This document shows positions 46,804-56,377 of a stretch of 64,000 nucleotides of DNA, piece after piece. Source of the DNA: Paenibacillus solanacearum (GTDB lineage Bacteria; Bacillota; Bacilli; Paenibacillales; NBRC-103111). Below the pieces are notes generated by a model. It was not told where the DNA came from. It saw nothing but the letters and a program-made list of their open reading frames with translations, and made no database searches. Made by a program: the position numbers and the translations under genes. Position 1 is the first letter of the stretch. Each line of letters begins with the position of its first letter. The stretch spans positions 1-64,000 of the forward strand of contig NZ_CAJVAS010000001.1 of the NCBI RefSeq assembly GCF_910593845.1, in the 5' to 3' direction.

Positions 46804-48117
46804 ATGTGGAAAAAATCCGTATGCATCACGCTGACGATCGTCTTGCCCGCGGCGCTGCTGGCCGCCTGCAGCCCGTCCGACAGCAAGGGAAAGGCGGCGC
46901 AAGAAGATAAGCGGCAGCCCGTCACCTTGAAGTTTTACACGGGGGATAAAGACTACGAGACGCGGTTCAAGAACGAAATTGCCGACAAAGTGAAGCAAAA
47001 ATACCCATATATTTCGTTTGAATTCCAGGGGGCTGACAAAGGGAAGGAAATACAGGATCTCGTTGTCGCCGGAGAAAGTCCCGACATTTATTACCAAGGC
47101 TTGTCCGCCTTGGACAACAACTTGGTGAAATTTGATTTACAGTACGATTTGTCCGATTTGATCAAGAAAAATAATTTTGATTTGAGCCGGATCGACCCGG
47201 CTTATCTGGACATCATCAAGAACGCCTCGGCGACGTACGGCGGCAGCTACTTTGGCCTTCCCGTAACGGGCTATACGCCGGTGTTGTTCTACAACAAGGA
47301 TATTTTCGATAAATTCGGCGTGCCGTACCCGAAGGACGGCATGACATGGGACGACGCCTATGCGATCGCGCAAAAGCTGAACCGGGTCGAGGACGGTGTT
47401 CAATACCGGGGCATGACGATGAATTTTACGTATTTGCTCGACAACAACCAGCTGGCGGCCCCGTATTTTCATCTCAAAGAAGATCGTGCGGCGATCCAGA
47501 CGGATGCATGGAAATCGATCTTCGCCACGCTGTCGAAATTTTACCGGCTCCCGCTCGACAAGCCGCTGGATGACCGCAGCCGCGTCAAGGAAGTGAGCGC
47601 CTTTACGAAGGAGCGCGTCTCCGCGATGCATGCGGATGTGACCGCGGCAATCGAGAGCTTCCCGGACGATTTCACCCGCTGGGACATGGTTTCGCTTCCT
47701 ACGATGAAGGAAGCGCCGGGAACGAACGCGATGGTCAATCCGCGATTTTATTACATTATGAGCTCGAGCAAGCATAAGGAAGAGGCATTCAAGGTGATAG
47801 ATTTCGTACTGTCCGACGAAATGCAAATGGCGGCGAGCAAAGCGGGCAAAGCGACCGTCCTGAGCAAGCCGGACATCCAGAAGGCGTACAGCCAGGATTT
47901 CGCGGCGATGAAGGGGAAAAATACCGGCGCGCTGTACGTCAACAAATCGGTGAAGCCGGCTCCTCCGCGCGATCCGAAGCTGACGACCGTCTCCACAGCC
48001 TCGCCGCTCAACAAAGAGTTCAACAATGTCATCAAGGGTGTCAAAGACGTCAATACCGCACTGCGCGACCTCGAGGACAGCGTGAACAAGCTGATTGCCG
48101 CGGAAAAAAGCAAGTAA
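46804..48117 (+). CDS. ABC transporter solute-binding lipoprotein
   Basis: A 437-residue family 1 solute-binding protein, with a lipoprotein signal peptide ending at LLAAC (residue about 22). The mature part shows VTLKFYTGDKDYETRFKNEI, YNKDIFDKFGVPYPKDGMTWDD, and a C-terminal NTALRDLEDSVNKLI helix. It is related to the binding proteins at 41985 and 62075 (shared FGVPYPxDGMxWD motif). It probably serves the polysaccharide uptake system together with them, but no permease gene is nearby. AAGGGGAA precedes the ATG, and a strong terminator follows. Confidence 0.9.
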   Translation: MWKKSVCITLTIVLPAALLAACSPSDSKGKAAQEDKRQPVTLKFYTGDKDYETRFKNEIADKVKQKYPYISFEFQGADKGKEIQDLVVAGESPDIYYQGLSALDNNLVKFDLQYDLSDLIKKNNFDLSRIDPAYLDIIKNASATYGGSYFGLPVTGYTPVLFYNKDIFDKFGVPYPKDGMTWDDAYAIAQKLNRVEDGVQYRGMTMNFTYLLDNNQLAAPYFHLKEDRAAIQTDAWKSIFATLSKFYRLPLDKPLDDRSRVKEVSAFTKERVSAMHADVTAAIESFPDDFTRWDMVSLPTMKEAPGTNAMVNPRFYYIMSSSKHKEEAFKVIDFVLSDEMQMAASKAGKATVLSKPDIQKAYSQDFAAMKGKNTGALYVNKSVKPAPPRDPKLTTVSTASPLNKEFNNVIKGVKDVNTALRDLEDSVNKLIAAEKSK

Positions 48118-48197
48118 GCGGCGGGCCCGCGTCTGCGGGGATGCACAGGTAATCGCACAGCGCCGAACCGTAGTGCGATCATCACTGGAATGGCGAA

Positions 48198-48242
48198 GAA
48201 CCTCAATCTCCAAGGAAAGCGTGGAGATTGAGGTTCTTTTTT
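48198..48242 (+). terminator. intrinsic terminator after the PL8/binding-protein operon
   Basis: GAACCTCAATCTCCA (48198-48212) and TGGAGATTGAGGTTC (48222-48236) pair perfectly and are followed by six T. Confidence 0.93.
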
Positions 48243-48355
48243 GCGGGAATATTCGGTTCGAAACGGTTTGTCAAAGTGTACATATCCAAAGCGCGTGCCG
48301 CATGGCGCGGCGGCTGGTCGAATCCCGCGCTCGAAAAGGACAGCTCTTCTGATCA

Positions 48356-51300
48356 TCATAGCGACAAGATGTCCCGCAAATCCGCTTCCGTCAATGCGGA
48401 CAGCGATTCCTGCCCCGGCTGCACGACTTCATCGATGAGATGCTTCTTCTTTTGCTGAAGCTCGTACATTTTCTCCTCAACCGTCCCTTGCGCGACGAGC
48501 CGGATGACCTGCACCACGTTCTTCTGTCCGATGCGGTGGGCGCGGTCGGCGGCTTGCTGTTCGACGGCAGGGTTCCACCACAGGTCGTACAGAATGACGG
48601 TGTCCGCTCCGGTCAAGTTGAGCCCGGTGCCTCCGGCCTTTAACGAAATGAGGAACAAGTCGCGCGCGCCTTCGTTAAACTTCCGGCACAGCTCGACACG
48701 TTCGGCCGCAGGGGTGGAGCCGTCGAGATAGAAGAACGGCACCCCGCGGTAGCCGAGCTCGCGGCCGATCAGGGCGAGCATCTCGGTGAATTGCGAGAAG
48801 ATGAGCATTCGTTTGCCGGCGCTGAGGCATTCCTCCACAATTTCCAGCAGCTGCTCGAATTTGGCCGAGCTGCCTGCATACGCTTCGACGAACAAAGCCG
48901 GGTGACAGCAGAGCTGGCGCAGCCGGGTCAAGCCGGCCAATATTTTGATCCGGTTTTGCTGAAACGTCTCTTCGTTCAAATGCTTCAGCGTTTCCTGTCG
49001 CAGTTTGGCGAGATAGGCGGCATACAGCTTTTTCTGCTCGTCCAGCAGCTCCGAGGCCTGGAGCGTCTCGATTTTCTCCGGCAGCTCCTTCAGCACATCG
49101 GATTTTAACCGCCGCAGCAAGAAAGGCCGCGCGCGCCTCGCTACCGTTTCCCGGGGCAGTTCGTTGAATGCCTTCCGCCGCGGGAACAGCTCCGGGAAGA
49201 CGGCATCGAAGATCGACCACAGCTCTTCGAGCGAATTTTCCACGGGCGTACCGGTCAGCGCGAAGCGGTAACGCGCCTGAATCGCTTTGACGGCGTGGGC
49301 CGTTTGCGTGGCGTGGTTTTTGAACGCCTGCGCTTCGTCCAGAATGAGCGTATGGAACGGCTGCATAGCGTACTGCTCGATGTCCCGGCGCAGCAGCGGG
49401 TACGATGTAATGATGACGTCGGCCACGGCTGCGTCATGAATCGCATGAATTCGCTCCGACTTGCTGCCATCGGCGATGACCGCGCGAACGTCCGGCGCGA
49501 ACTTCTTCAGCTCGTTATACCAGTTGTATACGAGCGAGGCGGGACAGACGATGACGGCCGGCCGCTGCTCCTCCCGGATCTCGGGCAGCACCGACACGAG
49601 GAATGCGATGCTCTGCAGCGTCTTCCCAAGCCCCATATCGTCGGCCAGAATACCACCGAACCGGTAATAGGCGAGCGTCTTCATCCATTGATAGCCGTAT
49701 TTCTGGTAATCCCGCAGCACGCCTGCCAGCGAACCGGGAACGGGGAAGTCGAGATTGTCCGGGTTGCGCATATTGTCGAGCAGCTGCCGGAACGACTTGT
49801 CCAGCTTCACGGCGCGTCCTTGTTTCTCTGCGTCGATCAAGCGAAGGCCGCGAATGGCCGGCAGGCGAATGTCCGAGCCCTTCACATCCTGCTGCCGCAT
49901 GCCCACTTCGTTCATCAGCCGGATGATCTCCTGAAATTCCGCCGTCTCCAGCGGCATCAGCGCCCCGGTCGGGAGCCGGTAATATTTGTGCTTCTCCTCC
50001 AGCGCTTGCAGCAGCTTGCGGATGTCCGACTCGGGGATGCCCTCCAGATCGAACTTGAACTCCAGCCATTCGGTCCGCTCATCGACCGTTACGGTCACTT
50101 TGGGCGGCGTATTCCCTACGTATAGCCGTTCCTTGACCGCAGTCGTGGCGTACACCTCGAGCAGCTTCTCCAGCTGCGGCACGGTATGGTACAGAAATTC
50201 GTATTCCGCATCCTCGTCGTCGAGGAAATAGCCGCTTTCCGTCTGAGCGAAGGCGTTTTGCTCCATCAAGTGCAGGATATGCGCTTCCCGCTCGCCGTCC
50301 CGCATCAAGATGCGCCCTTCGCCCCGCGCGGCACCTGGAGCCTCCAGCGGGTTCACGACGATATCGCCGTATTGAAACTCCAGCGCGGCGAGCAGCCGGT
50401 CCTTTACCCGGTCGAGGTACAGCCTTGCCTTCAGCGGCGTTTGCACGATGCGGTCGGATACCGCCTGGGCGATGTGCACGCTGCCCAGCTTCATCAGGCC
50501 GGGAACGACCTTTTCCATAAAAGGTTCCATCTGCTCCGGCGCGATTCGGATGTGCTGCTTGCGGGAGGCGTCGAGCATGTGCTTCAGCTCGGTCAACTGC
50601 CGTCCGCTGCTCTGCTGCAGCTTCAGCAGCTTCCCTTCATGAAGGACGGCGCCGTACGATTCCATAATCACGAGATCGTCCAGCCCTTGAACGTCAAGCT
50701 GGTAGCCGCCGGACGGCGTCTGGTCGAAGGCAAAGCGGAGCGGCAGCGGCCCATCGGACAGGTCGATGCCGTCGAACGTGCGGCCGTTCTGCTCCAGCTT
50801 GACCACCCGCGCTTCCAGCAGCTTCGGCAGCAGCTTGTCCCACAGAAACGGAGGGATAGGCAGCATCCGGTCGCCGCTGGTCACATAGGAAGGCTGCGAA
50901 TACGGGTTCGTCGATTCGCGATACAGGTTCTCGTGATGCAGAGCCTCGATTAATAGGCGGATGACGGCGTCGTCCTGCGGATGGAAGACATGCAGCTCCG
51001 GCTCGTAGGTGAACTGCTTCGTAAAGCCGAACGGCTCGCTTTTGTCGATCGCGGATAAAAATGCTCGTATTTTTTGCACGATATACAGACGCTTCGGACC
51101 GACTTTGAACTCGACGCTGAACATATGCCGGCGGTACCCGTAAGGAAACAGCTTGCAGATGAATTCAACATCAAGCGGCGTTCTGGCGTCGAACGCTGTC
51201 CGCATCCCGCTTGACCGCCTCGTCCGGCTGTTGAACAGCTCCAGCACGCGGGTCATGAGCAGCGAGTCGCTCGGCGATATTCCCGAGGCTCCGCGCTCCG

Positions 51301-51694
51301 GCGAAGCGGGCTGCGGCGCGTATCTTGGCGTCAGCTGTCCATCGGGGATGACGCGGCTTTCGGGATGCAGCAGGGAGGGATACGACCGGCGGGTCTGCGT
51401 ATCCGTCTGCAGCTCATCCCGCAGTTGGAGCAGCACGGCTGCGATATGCTTGCAGTAGTTATCGTAGGAATAATAGGCCGGGCATTCGCATTCCGCGTCC
51501 ACATCGCCGTCTTCGTCAATCCTGACTGTTACCTCGTACTTGCTTTTCCCTTTGACCACCGCATGGTACACGTCCGTATCCCGATCGGAGCCGGTCAGGG
51601 TTACTCTGCCATCGTCATAATAGTCGGTTCCCCGCTCGTACGAGATCGGGCCGCACAGCTGTCTGATCCGTTGCTTCGTCAGTTGAAACCGCAT
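48356..51694 (-). CDS. SNF2-family helicase with SWIM zinc finger
   Basis: A 1112-residue protein. A SWIM zinc finger lies near the N-terminus (CECPAYYSYDNYCKH). The C-terminal half is an SNF2 helicase: DDMGLGKTLQS (Walker A), DEAQAFKNH (the DEAQ box), TGTPVENSLEELWSIFD, and the second RecA domain with SQFTEMLALIGREL, GTGLNLTGADTVILYDLWWNPAVE and DRAHRIGQ. Such proteins remodel DNA-protein complexes; the bacterial roles are poorly known. The ATG at 51694 follows AAAGGAAG; an open extension up to 51961 has no ribosome binding site. It has no functional link to its carbohydrate-related neighbours that I can see. Confidence 0.9.
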   Translation of the reverse strand: MRFQLTKQRIRQLCGPISYERGTDYYDDGRVTLTGSDRDTDVYHAVVKGKSKYEVTVRIDEDGDVDAECECPAYYSYDNYCKHIAAVLLQLRDELQTDTQTRRSYPSLLHPESRVIPDGQLTPRYAPQPASPERGASGISPSDSLLMTRVLELFNSRTRRSSGMRTAFDARTPLDVEFICKLFPYGYRRHMFSVEFKVGPKRLYIVQKIRAFLSAIDKSEPFGFTKQFTYEPELHVFHPQDDAVIRLLIEALHHENLYRESTNPYSQPSYVTSGDRMLPIPPFLWDKLLPKLLEARVVKLEQNGRTFDGIDLSDGPLPLRFAFDQTPSGGYQLDVQGLDDLVIMESYGAVLHEGKLLKLQQSSGRQLTELKHMLDASRKQHIRIAPEQMEPFMEKVVPGLMKLGSVHIAQAVSDRIVQTPLKARLYLDRVKDRLLAALEFQYGDIVVNPLEAPGAARGEGRILMRDGEREAHILHLMEQNAFAQTESGYFLDDEDAEYEFLYHTVPQLEKLLEVYATTAVKERLYVGNTPPKVTVTVDERTEWLEFKFDLEGIPESDIRKLLQALEEKHKYYRLPTGALMPLETAEFQEIIRLMNEVGMRQQDVKGSDIRLPAIRGLRLIDAEKQGRAVKLDKSFRQLLDNMRNPDNLDFPVPGSLAGVLRDYQKYGYQWMKTLAYYRFGGILADDMGLGKTLQSIAFLVSVLPEIREEQRPAVIVCPASLVYNWYNELKKFAPDVRAVIADGSKSERIHAIHDAAVADVIITSYPLLRRDIEQYAMQPFHTLILDEAQAFKNHATQTAHAVKAIQARYRFALTGTPVENSLEELWSIFDAVFPELFPRRKAFNELPRETVARRARPFLLRRLKSDVLKELPEKIETLQASELLDEQKKLYAAYLAKLRQETLKHLNEETFQQNRIKILAGLTRLRQLCCHPALFVEAYAGSSAKFEQLLEIVEECLSAGKRMLIFSQFTEMLALIGRELGYRGVPFFYLDGSTPAAERVELCRKFNEGARDLFLISLKAGGTGLNLTGADTVILYDLWWNPAVEQQAADRAHRIGQKNVVQVIRLVAQGTVEEKMYELQQKKKHLIDEVVQPGQESLSALTEADLRDILSL

Positions 51695-51777
51695 GGATAG
51701 CTTCCTTTCTCTTGCGTCTTGCGTTCGTCGCACAGGCGTAATGGCTTCGGGCGCGAGGCTTTCCGGTGCGCGCCCGC

Positions 51778-53151
51778 CTACCGCAGGCTCCGAAGCCGCT
51801 CGGCTGCCGCTTCCGCCGCTTCGAGACCTGCCCAGAACAAGCCAAGCGCCGAATCGAGCTCTTCGACGCGGTTCGAGTCGGGAATCATTTCGAACAGGAA
51901 ATGGCCGTTCTCGATCCGCTCGTCCCGGATGTTGAGCGATTCCAGCGTTTCTTTGTCCCACAGCCGCTCGTTCACCTCGCGGAGCACGGATACAAATTGC
52001 GAGCTTCGGCCGATGGATTCCTGAAGCTCCGGGCCGAGCGCGGTGCGCACGAATTCGACGGCCAGCTCTGGGTCGCTACAGCGGGACGGGATCATGAACG
52101 CATTGGCGATCAGCAGCGTTCCCTTCTCTTCTCCGAACGGCAGTGGGGCGACCTGCGGCTCGAATTCGAGCTGCTCGTTCCGCCAGCCGGCCAATTCGAT
52201 TGAGGTTGTCAGCACCATACCGGTTTTGCCGCGGACAAAGGCGTCGGAATTGCGCAGAAATTTGGCGGAATTTACGGCGATCCGGTAACGGAACAACAGA
52301 TCGTGAATAAAGGTCAAGGTTCGCACGAGCGGCTCTTTATCCTCATTACCGTCGAACTTGACGCCGTTCTGGAGTGCGATGACGGGCCAGCGGTTAAAGG
52401 CCGAATTCACCGAGAAGCCGTACTGATCGACGATGCCGTCGCCGTCCGTATCGACTGTCAGCTGGCGGGCCGCTGCGACGAATTCATCCCGCGTCCAATG
52501 CGGACCCGGCTTTTCGATGCCGTAGGCTTCGAATAGCTGCGGGTTGTAGGCCAGATAGACGGTGGAGAAGGTGACCGGCGCGGCGATAATCGCCTCCCCT
52601 TGACGGAAGGCGCCGGCCATGCGCGGATACATCGCCTGCAGGCTCTGCTCCAGCGGCTCTTGCAGATCGATGAAGTCGTCATCGCTGAGGCCGGACTCGA
52701 GGCACTGCCGGTCTCCGGCGAAAATGACGTCGGGCTGCAGCCCCATCTCGCTGCTGGCGCGGATCGATTCCCAGAAGTCGAGCGTCGGAAAGCTCATAAA
52801 TTTCACGTCGACGTGACTGTACTTTTGCTGGAACGCATCGATAAGGGTCTGCATGCAGCTGTCGGCAAAATGGGACGGCGAGGTAGCCAGCACGCGCAGC
52901 ACCTTGCGCTCGCTGACGGGAACGACAAGATCGGGGGAGACGATCGTGCCTTGCCCGACTTTTTTGACGATCAGGCGGTCCTTGAGCAGCTGGTCGAGCG
53001 ACTTTCGAACCGAGGTGCGGCTCATGCCGTAATGCTTGCACAGCTCGTTCTCGGACAGCAAATATTCGCCGGGTTTAATGTAACCGGATAAAATTTGCTC
53101 GCGCAAAATATTGGCAAGCTTCGAGTAACGAAATTCATTTTCGCGTCGCAT
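51778..53151 (-). CDS. GntR-type regulator fused to a solute-binding domain
   Basis: A 457-residue protein. Residues 1-70 form a GntR winged helix (LANILREQILSGYIKPGEYLLSENELCKHYGMSRTSVRKSLDQLLKDRLIVKKVGQG). Residues about 85-457 form a family 1 solute-binding domain (VLRVLATSPSHFADSC, DVIFAGDRQCLES, APVTFSTVYLAYNPQLFEAYGIEKPGPHW). There is no signal peptide, so a binding-protein fold acts in the cytoplasm as sensor. The ATG at 53151 follows GGAAG; an upstream ATG at 53190 is possible. It diverges from the NodB/DegT operon and probably controls it. Confidence 0.88.
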   Translation of the reverse strand: MRRENEFRYSKLANILREQILSGYIKPGEYLLSENELCKHYGMSRTSVRKSLDQLLKDRLIVKKVGQGTIVSPDLVVPVSERKVLRVLATSPSHFADSCMQTLIDAFQQKYSHVDVKFMSFPTLDFWESIRASSEMGLQPDVIFAGDRQCLESGLSDDDFIDLQEPLEQSLQAMYPRMAGAFRQGEAIIAAPVTFSTVYLAYNPQLFEAYGIEKPGPHWTRDEFVAAARQLTVDTDGDGIVDQYGFSVNSAFNRWPVIALQNGVKFDGNEDKEPLVRTLTFIHDLLFRYRIAVNSAKFLRNSDAFVRGKTGMVLTTSIELAGWRNEQLEFEPQVAPLPFGEEKGTLLIANAFMIPSRCSDPELAVEFVRTALGPELQESIGRSSQFVSVLREVNERLWDKETLESLNIRDERIENGHFLFEMIPDSNRVEELDSALGLFWAGLEAAEAAAERLRSLR

Positions 53152-53289
53152 AGGATCAATCTTCCATTCTATATAGTAAATATGAATCATTATATATCAG
53201 ATTGAAGCGAATATAAACGGAAGGGAGGGCAAATGGCCGGTCAATCATTTTTTTTGCAGTTGCATATGGCATTTCACGTCATGATCAAA

Positions 53290-53311
53290 TATAATACAAG
53301 TATGATACATA
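53290..53311 (+). promoter_or_regulatory. likely promoter and operator of the NodB/DegT operon
   Basis: A TATAAT box at 53290-53295 lies about 55 bases before the start codon; the -35 (TGGCAT at 53267-53272) is weak. Just after it the palindrome TATGATACATA (53301-53311) could be the operator of the divergent GntR-type regulator. Confidence 0.45.
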
Positions 53312-53349
53312 TATTTAATTCATAACCGCAGCAGAAAGGAATGATTTCC

Positions 53350-55095
53350 ATGAAGATAGCCCGATTAGCGGTGCTCTTTGACCGCCAGGCGGCGGAGCGC
53401 CGGTGGCAGTACGGGTTGAATGCATTTGAACGCTACGTGGGCGAGCTGTTGAACGACGCAGGTATCCCGTATGCATGGCTCGACGATGTCGCGCAGTTGA
53501 AGCAGGCGTCGTATGACCTGGTGATCGCCGCATTGACGGACGAAAGCGCGCGTACCGCAGCCGCGTTGTGGGAGTACGCGGAGCAGGGAGGGACGCTGAT
53601 CTCTTACGGCGGCGTGAATGCGCTTGCCCTTAAGCTGGGCTACGCTATGGAGAGTCCGGCCGGACCGGGCTACGCCAAGTGGGGAGCAGGCTATCCCAAG
53701 GCCGAGGCGGTACGCTTCCTGCGGGCTCAGCCGTGGCGGGAAGCGAAGGAGCCGGCGCCTTGCAGCGCATTCGGGGCGCTTGCCCTCTCGTCCCCGAACG
53801 GCGATCCGGCTGGTGCGGCCCGGCTTCGCTTCACGATCGGCGCTGGCGTACTTGACCGGTTCGCCGTCGATGTGGCGGATACGATCGTCCGGCTGCAGCA
53901 GGGCGGCATGCCCGTGCTGGAGGACGGCGCGCCTGCGCCTGACGGCAGCGCTCCGCTGGACGACAGCATCCTGAAGGCGGACGATCAGTCGGCGATGGAC
54001 TGGATATGGGACCGGCGCACGACAGAGACGGGCGTGCCTTACTTTGCTTATCCGCATGCTGACTATTGGCGCGAAATCGTCATCGGCCATTTGCTGAAGA
54101 CGGCCGCGGATCAAGGCTTGACGCTGCCGTTCATCGGCCGCTGGCCCGAAGGCGTCGAGCGCGTCGCGATGATCTCCCACGACAGCGACGGCAACAAGGA
54201 CGAATACGCGCTCACGACGCTCGAGCTGATGAAGGAAGTCGGCGTACAGTCGTCGTGGTGCATGCTGGAGCCCGGCTACAGCAAGCCGGTGTACGATCTG
54301 ATCAAGCGCGACGGGCATGAGCTTGCGTTTCATTACAATGCGCTGGAATCGCAGAAGGGCCGGTGGGACGCTGAGGAATTCGCGCGCCAATTCGCATGGC
54401 TGACAGAGGCGGCGGGTGTGAACGAGGTCGCCTCGAACAAAAATCATTACACGCGCTTCGAAGGCTGGGGCGAGTTGTTCGCTTTTTGCGAGTCGCACGG
54501 CATTCAGACCGATCAAACGAGAGGGCCGAGCAAGAAAGGCAATGTCGGCTTCTTGTTCGGCACATGCCATCCGTACGTGCCGGTGGCCTGGTCGAATGAG
54601 CGCAACCGCAGCTACGACGTGCTGGAAATCGGCTTTTTGACGCAAGATTTGGATTTATCCGACCATTGGGCCGACAGCAGCGTGATCGCACCGTTTCTGG
54701 AAGGAGTCGCTGACGTAGACGGTGTCGCGCATTTCCTGTTTCACCAGATTCATATTCAGAAGCACGAGTCGGTGCGCAATGCCCTGCGCCGTGTCGTATC
54801 GGAAGCGCGGGAGCGCGGATACGTATTCTGGACGGGGAAGCAGATCAATGACTGGCAGCGTGCCCGCAGAAATATAAGCATTGCCGCTCTGGACGATAGC
54901 GGCGCCGTCGAGACAGCCTCCGGGCAGCCGATTCCTGCCGGCGCCTTCGCCTGGGTTCCCGTCCCTGATGGAGCAACGGTACAGGATGAGGACACGGAGA
55001 CGCATTTCGGCGTCGTTTGCGTGAAGCGGCCGCTTCGTTCCGCAAGCGGATCTATCAAAAGAGAGGATGATTTGCATGTCCAAACTGGCCATTGA
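53350..55095 (+). CDS. NodB-like deacetylase-fold protein
   Basis: A 581-residue soluble protein. The first 220 residues look like a glutamine-amidotransferase-like Rossmann domain (DLVIAALTDESARTAAALWEYAEQGGTLISYGG). The second part resembles a polysaccharide-deacetylase barrel, with AMISHDSDGNKDEYALTTLELMKEVG (the first metal motif, here HDSDG) and LIKRDGHELAFHYNA. The arrangement suggests removal of an acyl or similar group from a carbohydrate, or a distant activity of the fold. GAAAGGA is nine bases before the ATG at 53350; the ATG at 53341 touches it. It starts an operon with two aminotransferases and overlaps the next gene by 20 bases. Confidence 0.72.
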   Translation: MKIARLAVLFDRQAAERRWQYGLNAFERYVGELLNDAGIPYAWLDDVAQLKQASYDLVIAALTDESARTAAALWEYAEQGGTLISYGGVNALALKLGYAMESPAGPGYAKWGAGYPKAEAVRFLRAQPWREAKEPAPCSAFGALALSSPNGDPAGAARLRFTIGAGVLDRFAVDVADTIVRLQQGGMPVLEDGAPAPDGSAPLDDSILKADDQSAMDWIWDRRTTETGVPYFAYPHADYWREIVIGHLLKTAADQGLTLPFIGRWPEGVERVAMISHDSDGNKDEYALTTLELMKEVGVQSSWCMLEPGYSKPVYDLIKRDGHELAFHYNALESQKGRWDAEEFARQFAWLTEAAGVNEVASNKNHYTRFEGWGELFAFCESHGIQTDQTRGPSKKGNVGFLFGTCHPYVPVAWSNERNRSYDVLEIGFLTQDLDLSDHWADSSVIAPFLEGVADVDGVAHFLFHQIHIQKHESVRNALRRVVSEARERGYVFWTGKQINDWQRARRNISIAALDDSGAVETASGQPIPAGAFAWVPVPDGATVQDEDTETHFGVVCVKRPLRSASGSIKREDDLHVQTGH

Positions 55096-56344
55096 AGGTG
55101 GCACACCCGCCCGCAGCAAGCCGCTGCCTCCGAACTATCCGGGCGCATCGGTGATGGGAGCGGAGGAAGCGGAGCAAGCGTCCAGAACGATCCTTGCCCG
55201 CTCGCCGTTCCGATATTACGGACCGGGTATGCAGCATGCGGTGCAGGCGCTGGAGGATGCGATGGCGAAGGATCTCGGCGTTCCGTACGTGCTCGGGGTC
55301 ACATCCTGCACCGCGGCCCTGATCGTTGCGCTCAAAGCGCTCGGCATCGGCTACGGCGATAAGGTCATCGTTCCGGCCAAGACGTTCCTGGCCACGCCCG
55401 GCGCAGTCGTCTGCGCGGGAGCCGTCCCGGTGTTCGTCGACGTCGACGAAAGCCTCAATCTCGATCCGGGCGATCTGGAGCGGGTCATGGACGATGAGGT
55501 GAAAGCGATCATCGCCGTTTCCATCCTCGGCAATCCCGTCGATATGGAGCCTGTCATGGCGTTTGCCCGCAAACACGGCTTGTATGTCATCGAAGACGTG
55601 GCGCAGTCATGCGGCGCCAAGTACAAAGGATCGTATACCGGAACGATCGGCGATATCGGGGTGTTCAGCTTCCAGATGAACAAAGTGATCACGGCGGGCG
55701 AGGGCGGCGCGCTCGTGACGCGCGATCCCCAGCTGTTCGACCGGGCGGTCCGCTATCATGACCAGGGTATGTTCCGGCAAAAAGCCCGTTACGAAATGGA
55801 CTCTCCGGAAGAAACGAATGCGTTTATCGGCCAAAACTACCGGATGAGCGAGCTGACCGGAGCGGTCATGATCGAGCAATGGCATAAGCTGGACGGGATC
55901 GTGGCCGCGATGAAGAAGCAATGCGGTTCCATCCGGGCATCGCTTGCGGCGGAGCTGCCGACGATGCGGTTTCGCAAGACGGCCGACCCGGACGGGGACA
56001 TCGGCTCGAATCTGGGGATGATCATGCCTTCCGCCGAAGCCGCCCAGCAGTTCGTGAAGGCGCTTCATGCGGAGCGAATCGGCGTTTATATACTGTACGG
56101 AGGCAAGCCGGTCTATATGATTCCGCAGTTGTTCCACCAGCAGACAGCGGAGAAAGACAACTTCCCGTTCAATTATCCGTTCGAGCAGCCGGTTACGTAT
56201 ACGGAGAACATGTGCCCGAGCGCTGTCGATTTGATCCCGAGAACCGTCTATTTGCCGGTTAGCCCGACGCTGACCGATCAGGATGTGCGCGAAATTGTAG
56301 AGGGTATCGTGAAAGTATATAAGCACTTTTTCGTTCAAGTATAA
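55076..56344 (+). CDS. DegT/DnrJ/EryC1/StrS-family aminotransferase (first copy)
   Basis: A 422-residue PLP enzyme of the sugar-aminotransferase family. Key segments are TSCTAALIVALKALGIGYGDKVIVPAKTF, VIEDVAQSCGAKYKG, FSFQMNKVITAGEGG (the PLP lysine follows N), and NYRMSELTGAVMIEQ. Such enzymes add an amino group to keto-sugars or keto-cyclitols. The ATG at 55076 follows AGAGAGGA. It overlaps the end of the NodB-like gene, suggesting coupling. Together with the next gene it points to a pathway that makes or breaks an amino sugar or amino-cyclitol. Confidence 0.9.
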   Translation: MSKLAIEGGTPARSKPLPPNYPGASVMGAEEAEQASRTILARSPFRYYGPGMQHAVQALEDAMAKDLGVPYVLGVTSCTAALIVALKALGIGYGDKVIVPAKTFLATPGAVVCAGAVPVFVDVDESLNLDPGDLERVMDDEVKAIIAVSILGNPVDMEPVMAFARKHGLYVIEDVAQSCGAKYKGSYTGTIGDIGVFSFQMNKVITAGEGGALVTRDPQLFDRAVRYHDQGMFRQKARYEMDSPEETNAFIGQNYRMSELTGAVMIEQWHKLDGIVAAMKKQCGSIRASLAAELPTMRFRKTADPDGDIGSNLGMIMPSAEAAQQFVKALHAERIGVYILYGGKPVYMIPQLFHQQTAEKDNFPFNYPFEQPVTYTENMCPSAVDLIPRTVYLPVSPTLTDQDVREIVEGIVKVYKHFFVQV

Positions 56345-56377
56345 TACGAATTCGTACACGGGCCAGGAGGGATTGCG

